The notes under the pieces: model-generated | Databases searched by the model: none | Seen by the model: only the letters and a program-made list of their open reading frames with translations | Told to the model about the DNA's origin: nothing | Part shown: one piece after another, positions 6,413 through 9,888 of the stretch | Numbering within the stretch: position 1 is the stretch's first letter | Layout of the letters: each line of letters begins with the position of its first letter | Origin: Caldifarciminota bacterium | GTDB taxonomy: Bacteria; Hydrothermota; Hydrothermia; LBFQ01; DSFT01 | DNA: 9,888 bases | Reading direction: 5' to 3' | Assembly: GCA_015494735.1 (NCBI GenBank) | Contig: WGAQ01000125.1 | Location: forward strand, 1 to 9,888 | Program-made: the position numbers and the translations under genes

Positions 6413-7814
6413 TTCTCGAGAGAACCTTTACCCGGAGCTTACCAACCACTCCGGTTATTTCGGACTGCTTTTCTATGGAGCCCCTCTGGAGCATCAGATG
6501 TCCGACGCTGGCCGGGAATTCTCCGAATACCGGGTCTATCCACACCCACTCCCCTTTGATGTAGGATGCAGACCAGGCATGGTAGAAGTACCTTCCATCC
6601 TGATATATGAGTCCCACAACTATATCCGTCGGGATTCCAGCCGCCCTGGCCAGAGCCGTGTAAAGGGTGGCATGCTCGTTGCAATCCCCGTAGCCCATCT
6701 CCAGAACCTCTATGGCATTGGGTATGGAAACGGTGGGCTTCTTCTGAAGGTTGTTATAAACCCATTCCATAATCTTCCGGGCCCTCTTCAGCTGGTCCGT
6801 CTCGTTGCCCACTATCTGCCGGGCCAGTTTCCTTATGCGGGGGTGGTCCGACTGAATGAACTGGTCGGACTGGAGGTATATCTTCAGGCTATCGGGTATG
6901 GGTGCATCGGGCCTGCTCTCCAGAGCCTTCACGTTGTGCCTGCGTATCTCCACCACGGCGCTGCCATCCTGCCTCTTCAACAATCTCTGGTCGGCGAAAT
7001 CCAGAACCAGATTACCCCGCAAACTGTCCAGTTGAAGGACCACAAGGGTATCCTTTGCGGGGTCTATTTCCCCATAGAGTCTGACCGCAAAGAGCAGAAG
7101 AACATCCAGTTTTTGATTACCGAGGCGGGTAGCCTCCTCCATGGGCTCGAGGACCATGGTTATATCGAAGGGGGCCTCCACCTTGATTATGCTGTCGCTG
7201 TAAACGTAGGTTATGGTGCTCGCCCCGAACATCTGGCTTTCGAATGCATCAGCCTCCACCAGATTCCCCCTCCACTCCACCTGCCTCTTTCCCAGGTGGC
7301 GGGCTGTGGCCTCCCCCATGGTGAAGGAGGTGGGGTCGTACACATTCATGCGGGATGGAGTGCTCCTCAGGAACAGGATTCGGGCATACCATGTGGAAGG
7401 AAGGAAAAAGTCGTGCTTCAGGGAATACTCACGGGTAGAGCGGGGAACATTCGTTCCCTCCATGGTCACGATTAACTTCCCGCCCTCCACCTTTCCATTG
7501 ACCTTCAACTGAACATCCGATTTGAGGTCGAAGGAAAACTCCCTGACCCGGAACTGCGAATCGGTTATGGCCTGCGTGAATGTCAGGAGTTCCTTGTCCT
7601 GACCGAGCATCTTCAGGGACAGGAGGGACTTGTCCTTCACCAGATATCCATTGCGGGCACCGCTTATGGACAGGTACTCGTATCCCACCTTGGAGCCCCG
7701 GATATAGGTACCGAACCATTGCTCGTAAAGGGAGGTGGAAATGGCCTTTTCGTTTCCCGCACTGGAGCATGACAGCAGGGGAAGCCCTATCAAAAGTGGC
7801 AAAATCCTGTTCAT
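6393..7814 (-). CDS. Transglutaminase-like lipoprotein
   Basis: This is a 473-residue secreted protein with a C-terminal transglutaminase-like (papain-fold) domain. The N-terminus ends its hydrophobic stretch with LLSC, making Cys16 a candidate lipid attachment site. A large beta-rich region (about 30-300), starting with a WFGTYIRGSKVGYEY segment, precedes the domain; similar starts occur in other bacterial transglutaminase-like proteins. The catalytic triad is visible: Cys378 in GYGDCNEH, His412 in YHAW and Asp427 in WIDPVFGE. Such domains may cleave or cross-link peptides, and the substrate is unknown. The close tie to the SpoIID-like gene (20-base overlap) suggests a joint envelope or peptidoglycan role (inference). 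ATG 7814 has no Shine-Dalgarno sequence and lies seven bases after a TAAACT box, so it is probably leaderless. It starts 17 bases after the nucleotidyltransferase stop. Confidence 0.9.
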   Translation of the reverse strand: MNRILPLLIGLPLLSCSSAGNEKAISTSLYEQWFGTYIRGSKVGYEYLSISGARNGYLVKDKSLLSLKMLGQDKELLTFTQAITDSQFRVREFSFDLKSDVQLKVNGKVEGGKLIVTMEGTNVPRSTREYSLKHDFFLPSTWYARILFLRSTPSRMNVYDPTSFTMGEATARHLGKRQVEWRGNLVEADAFESQMFGASTITYVYSDSIIKVEAPFDITMVLEPMEEATRLGNQKLDVLLLFAVRLYGEIDPAKDTLVVLQLDSLRGNLVLDFADQRLLKRQDGSAVVEIRRHNVKALESRPDAPIPDSLKIYLQSDQFIQSDHPRIRKLARQIVGNETDQLKRARKIMEWVYNNLQKKPTVSIPNAIEVLEMGYGDCNEHATLYTALARAAGIPTDIVVGLIYQDGRYFYHAWSASYIKGEWVWIDPVFGEFPASVGHLMLQRGSIEKQSEITGVVGKLRVKVLSRNEPYKP

Positions 7815-7821
7815 GGTGGAA

Positions 7822-7829
7822 AGTTTATA
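7822..7829 (-). promoter_or_regulatory. -10-like box for the transglutaminase-like gene
   Basis: TATAAACT on the minus strand lies in the 17-base gap after the nucleotidyltransferase stop and ends seven bases before ATG 7814. It departs from the other boxes by one base (TAAACT for TAAAAT). No Shine-Dalgarno sequence is present. Confidence 0.45.
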
Positions 7830-7831
7830 GT

Positions 7832-9229
7832 TCAGGACTCCGATTCGGAGGAGCGCCCATCCCTGTACTTCTCCACGATGGAGGGCAGAATCCTGAGGGC
7901 CTCCTCCCTGGTCCTTATCTTCCCCTCCGCCTGAAGGTCATCGATTTCCTGAAGAATCTTCTTGAAGAGGGGGGATGGCTTGAGTCCGAGGTCTATCAGG
8001 TCGTACCCCGTTATGAGGCGGGGAGGTTTGCTGGCCTCAGCCTCCTTCCTGCGCAGGATGTCCTCCATTATCTTCGCCAGCTTTATATGCCCGGAAACCC
8101 CGTATCCGCTCAACTTGGTGGCAAGAGCATCGGCGAACGCGAGGAGGACCGTGGGAAAAGCCCACTCCCCCAGCCTGTTCATGAATCTGTTGACCGCCTT
8201 CACCGTCACCTCCGGCTGGGAGAGGTAGTGGGGATGCATGTGGTTGGCTATTATGAGGGATATGGCTTTTATCTCGCTGTTGGAAAAGGCCAGCCTCCTG
8301 CCTATCTTCCTGAACATCTTCGCCCCCTCCGTATCGTGTCCGTAGAAGTGCACCTGTCCATTTTCGTAGGAGTAGGTGGGGGGCTTGGCTATATCGTGGA
8401 AGAGGGCAGCAATGGCCAGTATGGCCCTGTTCTTCCTGTCCCTGAGGTTTTCGAACCTCCTGATGAAGTGGAGGAAGGGGCTCATATCCAGATGGTTCAG
8501 GTAGAAGTTGAGGTACATGAGGACCCTCAGGGTGTGCTCCAGTATATTCTGCTCCACGTGGGGCAGGGGTCTGGAAAGGTCTTCCAGCTCTGGAAATACG
8601 ACGAAGAAGAGACCCGAATCCACCCCCATCCTGACAGCCCCGTGGAAATCATCCCCCCCGAATAATTCCATCAACTCGTAATGTATTCTCTCTGCTGCCA
8701 CATTCCGTATGTTCTCCCTTCCCCTCCCTATTGCAGAAAACGTCCCGTATTCCACACGAAATCCCAGAGTGGATGCAAATCTCAGCGCCCGAAGCATGCG
8801 AAGGGGGTCGTCCGCGAAGGATTTCTCCGATGCCACCCTTATTATCCCCTCCCTCAGGTCAGATATTCCCATAAGGGGGTCAACGAGAAAATCGCCATCT
8901 ATACTGTAGGCCACCGCGTTTATGGTGAAATCCCTCAGGCGAAGGTCCTCCAGTATGTTGTCCCCCCTGTTCCGGCTCACATCTATGGTCCACTCATCGG
9001 AAACGAGTCGAATTGTGGATTCGTCCAGAGGCACCACAGCACCGCCCATTTCCTTCCTCAGTTCCTGCACCACCTCGCGGGGGTCGCCGAAAACCACGAA
9101 GTCCAGGTCCCTCACCTCCCTGTCCAGAAAGAGGTCCCTTATGGCACCCCCCACGAGGAAGAGACCCCTTCCCTTCAGATGGGGGTAAAAGGGGAGATTC
9201 CGGAGAAAGAGCTTTATCTTCCCTTCCAT
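7832..9229 (-). CDS. CCA-adding enzyme / poly(A) polymerase family nucleotidyltransferase with HD domain
   Basis: This class II nucleotidyltransferase probably adds or repairs the 3' CCA of tRNAs in the cytosol. The 465 residues contain LVGGAIRD (25-32), the metal-binding pair Asp41/Asp43 in DLDF, RDFTINAVAYSI (99-110), DPLRMLRALRFA (141-152) and VAAERIHYEL (177-186), the full head and neck set. An HD phosphohydrolase domain follows, with FHD (277-279), GHD (297-299) and NH (329-330). The C-terminal segment ITGYDLIDLGLKPSP (406-420) is typical of HD-containing CCA enzymes. Whether it adds CCA, only CC or A, or is a poly(A) polymerase cannot be decided by eye. Its start overlaps the preceding gene by 16 bases, with no TAAAAT box and only a weak ribosome-binding site, so translation is probably coupled. 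Confidence 0.94.
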   Translation of the reverse strand: MEGKIKLFLRNLPFYPHLKGRGLFLVGGAIRDLFLDREVRDLDFVVFGDPREVVQELRKEMGGAVVPLDESTIRLVSDEWTIDVSRNRGDNILEDLRLRDFTINAVAYSIDGDFLVDPLMGISDLREGIIRVASEKSFADDPLRMLRALRFASTLGFRVEYGTFSAIGRGRENIRNVAAERIHYELMELFGGDDFHGAVRMGVDSGLFFVVFPELEDLSRPLPHVEQNILEHTLRVLMYLNFYLNHLDMSPFLHFIRRFENLRDRKNRAILAIAALFHDIAKPPTYSYENGQVHFYGHDTEGAKMFRKIGRRLAFSNSEIKAISLIIANHMHPHYLSQPEVTVKAVNRFMNRLGEWAFPTVLLAFADALATKLSGYGVSGHIKLAKIMEDILRRKEAEASKPPRLITGYDLIDLGLKPSPLFKKILQEIDDLQAEGKIRTREEALRILPSIVEKYRDGRSSESES

Positions 9230-9888
9230 ATCACCGTCCGCCTTCCCCTGAATGTTTCTCCCTCCACCACTATGGTGTAGGTTCCCGTTTGAAACCCATC
9301 CCTGATTTCCACCGTATTGCGGCCCTTCACCGTCTTAAACTCCCTGCTGAATACCGTTATTCCCCTTGAATTGATTACCCTTATCCGCGCTCTCTCCCCT
9401 TCGGGGGCCCTGAAGGAGACGATCCACCCGTCGGGTGCATATCTGGTCTTCAGTTTCACCATGCCATCTTCCGCAATCTTCCTCATGAGTTTCATACCGT
9501 AGAGACCCCCGCAGGTGGAAGGGTATCCGTACTCCCGAATCATCACCTTTTCCACATTCTCTCCGGACGAAGCCATGGGATTGGAGTACAGGAAGAGGCG
9601 GGATGTGGTGGAAACCAGAATATCCATCGTGCCATCGCCATCGTAATCCACAGGAGAAATGCAGGTTATTGAATCATCCACCTCGAACAGGGACCTGAGG
9701 GAATTGGTCCTAATCTCCCACAGGTAAACCTGCCTTCCGGAAGACAGGAGAAAGTTCCCGTTGCTTCCCATCCAGTTGAAGCCAGAGGCAAGGTGAAAAG
9801 TTCGGGGAAGGGATTTACTGACCTGAAAGTTCCCGTCCATCAGGAGTACGCTTCCCGACGTGAGGATGAGAAGATGCTTTCCATAGGG
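9214..9888 (-). CDS. C-terminal part of a secreted FG-GAP/VCBS-type protein with sorting-like C-terminal domain (partial)
   Basis: The frame is open to the window edge, so only the last 224 residues are visible and the start is missing; the first in-frame ATG at 9840 is internal, since coding-like sequence continues before it. Residue numbers here count from the first visible codon. Short strand repeats such as HLLILTSGSVLLMDG resemble propeller blades, and DYDGDGTMDILV (81-92) is the calcium-binding loop typical of FG-GAP/VCBS repeats. The last 70 or so residues (about 153-224) have the beta-sandwich pattern of FlgD-like or type IX secretion sorting domains: hydrophobic strands, RVINSRG, a GTYTIVV strand, and a short basic end. 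A cell-surface or secreted protein is likely. Its role is unknown. The stop lies inside the start of the nucleotidyltransferase gene. Confidence 0.75.
   Translation of the reverse strand, partial: PYGKHLLILTSGSVLLMDGNFQVSKSLPRTFHLASGFNWMGSNGNFLLSSGRQVYLWEIRTNSLRSLFEVDDSITCISPVDYDGDGTMDILVSTTSRLFLYSNPMASSGENVEKVMIREYGYPSTCGGLYGMKLMRKIAEDGMVKLKTRYAPDGWIVSFRAPEGERARIRVINSRGITVFSREFKTVKGRNTVEIRDGFQTGTYTIVVEGETFRGRRTVIWKGR

Noticed and set aside
6413..6424. Inverted repeat TTCTC-GA-GAGAA just before the SpoIID-like start, as an operator or hairpin
   Set aside because: It is only five base pairs with a two-base centre, inside the coding region of the overlapping gene, so it is too weak to call.
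6213..7475. 420-residue open frame on the plus strand opposite the two lipoprotein genes
   Set aside because: It runs antisense to two genes with intact catalytic motifs and shows no domain of its own.
7580..8665. 361-residue open frame on the plus strand opposite the nucleotidyltransferase
   Set aside because: It is antisense to a well-conserved enzyme, with no motif, promoter or ribosome-binding site.

Overview
The window is bacterial chromosomal DNA, almost wholly coding: ten genes and no gap over about 100 bases. Arg codons are mostly AGG/AGA, the proteins are rich in charged residues plus Ile/Val/Tyr/Arg/Glu, and GC is by eye in the mid-50s. There are two lipoprotein-like envelope proteins, and one protein ends in a domain resembling a type IX secretion sorting domain. 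Together these suggest a Gram-negative-type, probably thermophilic, deep-branching bacterium of the FCB / WOR-3 (Stahlbacteria, Hydrothermae) kind. The phylum is an inference from style only, because no rRNA or other marker is present. No tRNA, rRNA, CRISPR array, insertion sequence or integrase was seen.

Layout. Bases 1-2690 read rightwards: an acyl-CoA dehydrogenase whose active-site pattern is that of the isovaleryl/long-chain branch, the glycerol-3-phosphate dehydrogenase gene gpsA one base behind it, and a small membrane-anchored protein I do not recognise. Bases 9888-2687 read leftwards as one tightly packed series: the C-terminal end of a secreted propeller-like protein running off the window, a CCA-adding-enzyme/poly(A) polymerase family nucleotidyltransferase with an HD domain, a transglutaminase-fold lipoprotein, a SpoIID/LytB-type lipoprotein, cytidylate kinase (cmk), a PlsC-type acyltransferase, and an endonuclease III-like DNA glycosylase. 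The two series meet tail to tail, and their stop codons share the palindrome TTAA at 2687-2690.

Function. GpsA makes sn-glycerol 3-phosphate and the PlsC-type protein acylates glycerolipid precursors, so phospholipid synthesis appears on both sides of the convergence. CMK supplies CDP for nucleotides and CDP-diacylglycerol. The SpoIID-like and transglutaminase-like lipoproteins overlap by 20 bases and probably act together in the envelope. The window is mostly housekeeping plus envelope genes. I do not see a defence system, mobile island or other new multi-gene system.

The most notable signal is regulatory. Five genes without a Shine-Dalgarno sequence have a TAAAAT (once TAAACT) box ending only 6-10 bases before their ATG, with no recognisable -35 element. 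This is what promoters of leaderless mRNAs look like. A sixth box lies 20 bases before an ATG, leaving room for little more than a strong Shine-Dalgarno sequence. Several of these boxes sit inside the apparent operon, in gaps of 13-34 bases, and one contains the stop codon of the gene before it. The boxes also fix three start codons (cmk, the acyltransferase and the glycosylase) downstream of the longest possible reading frames.
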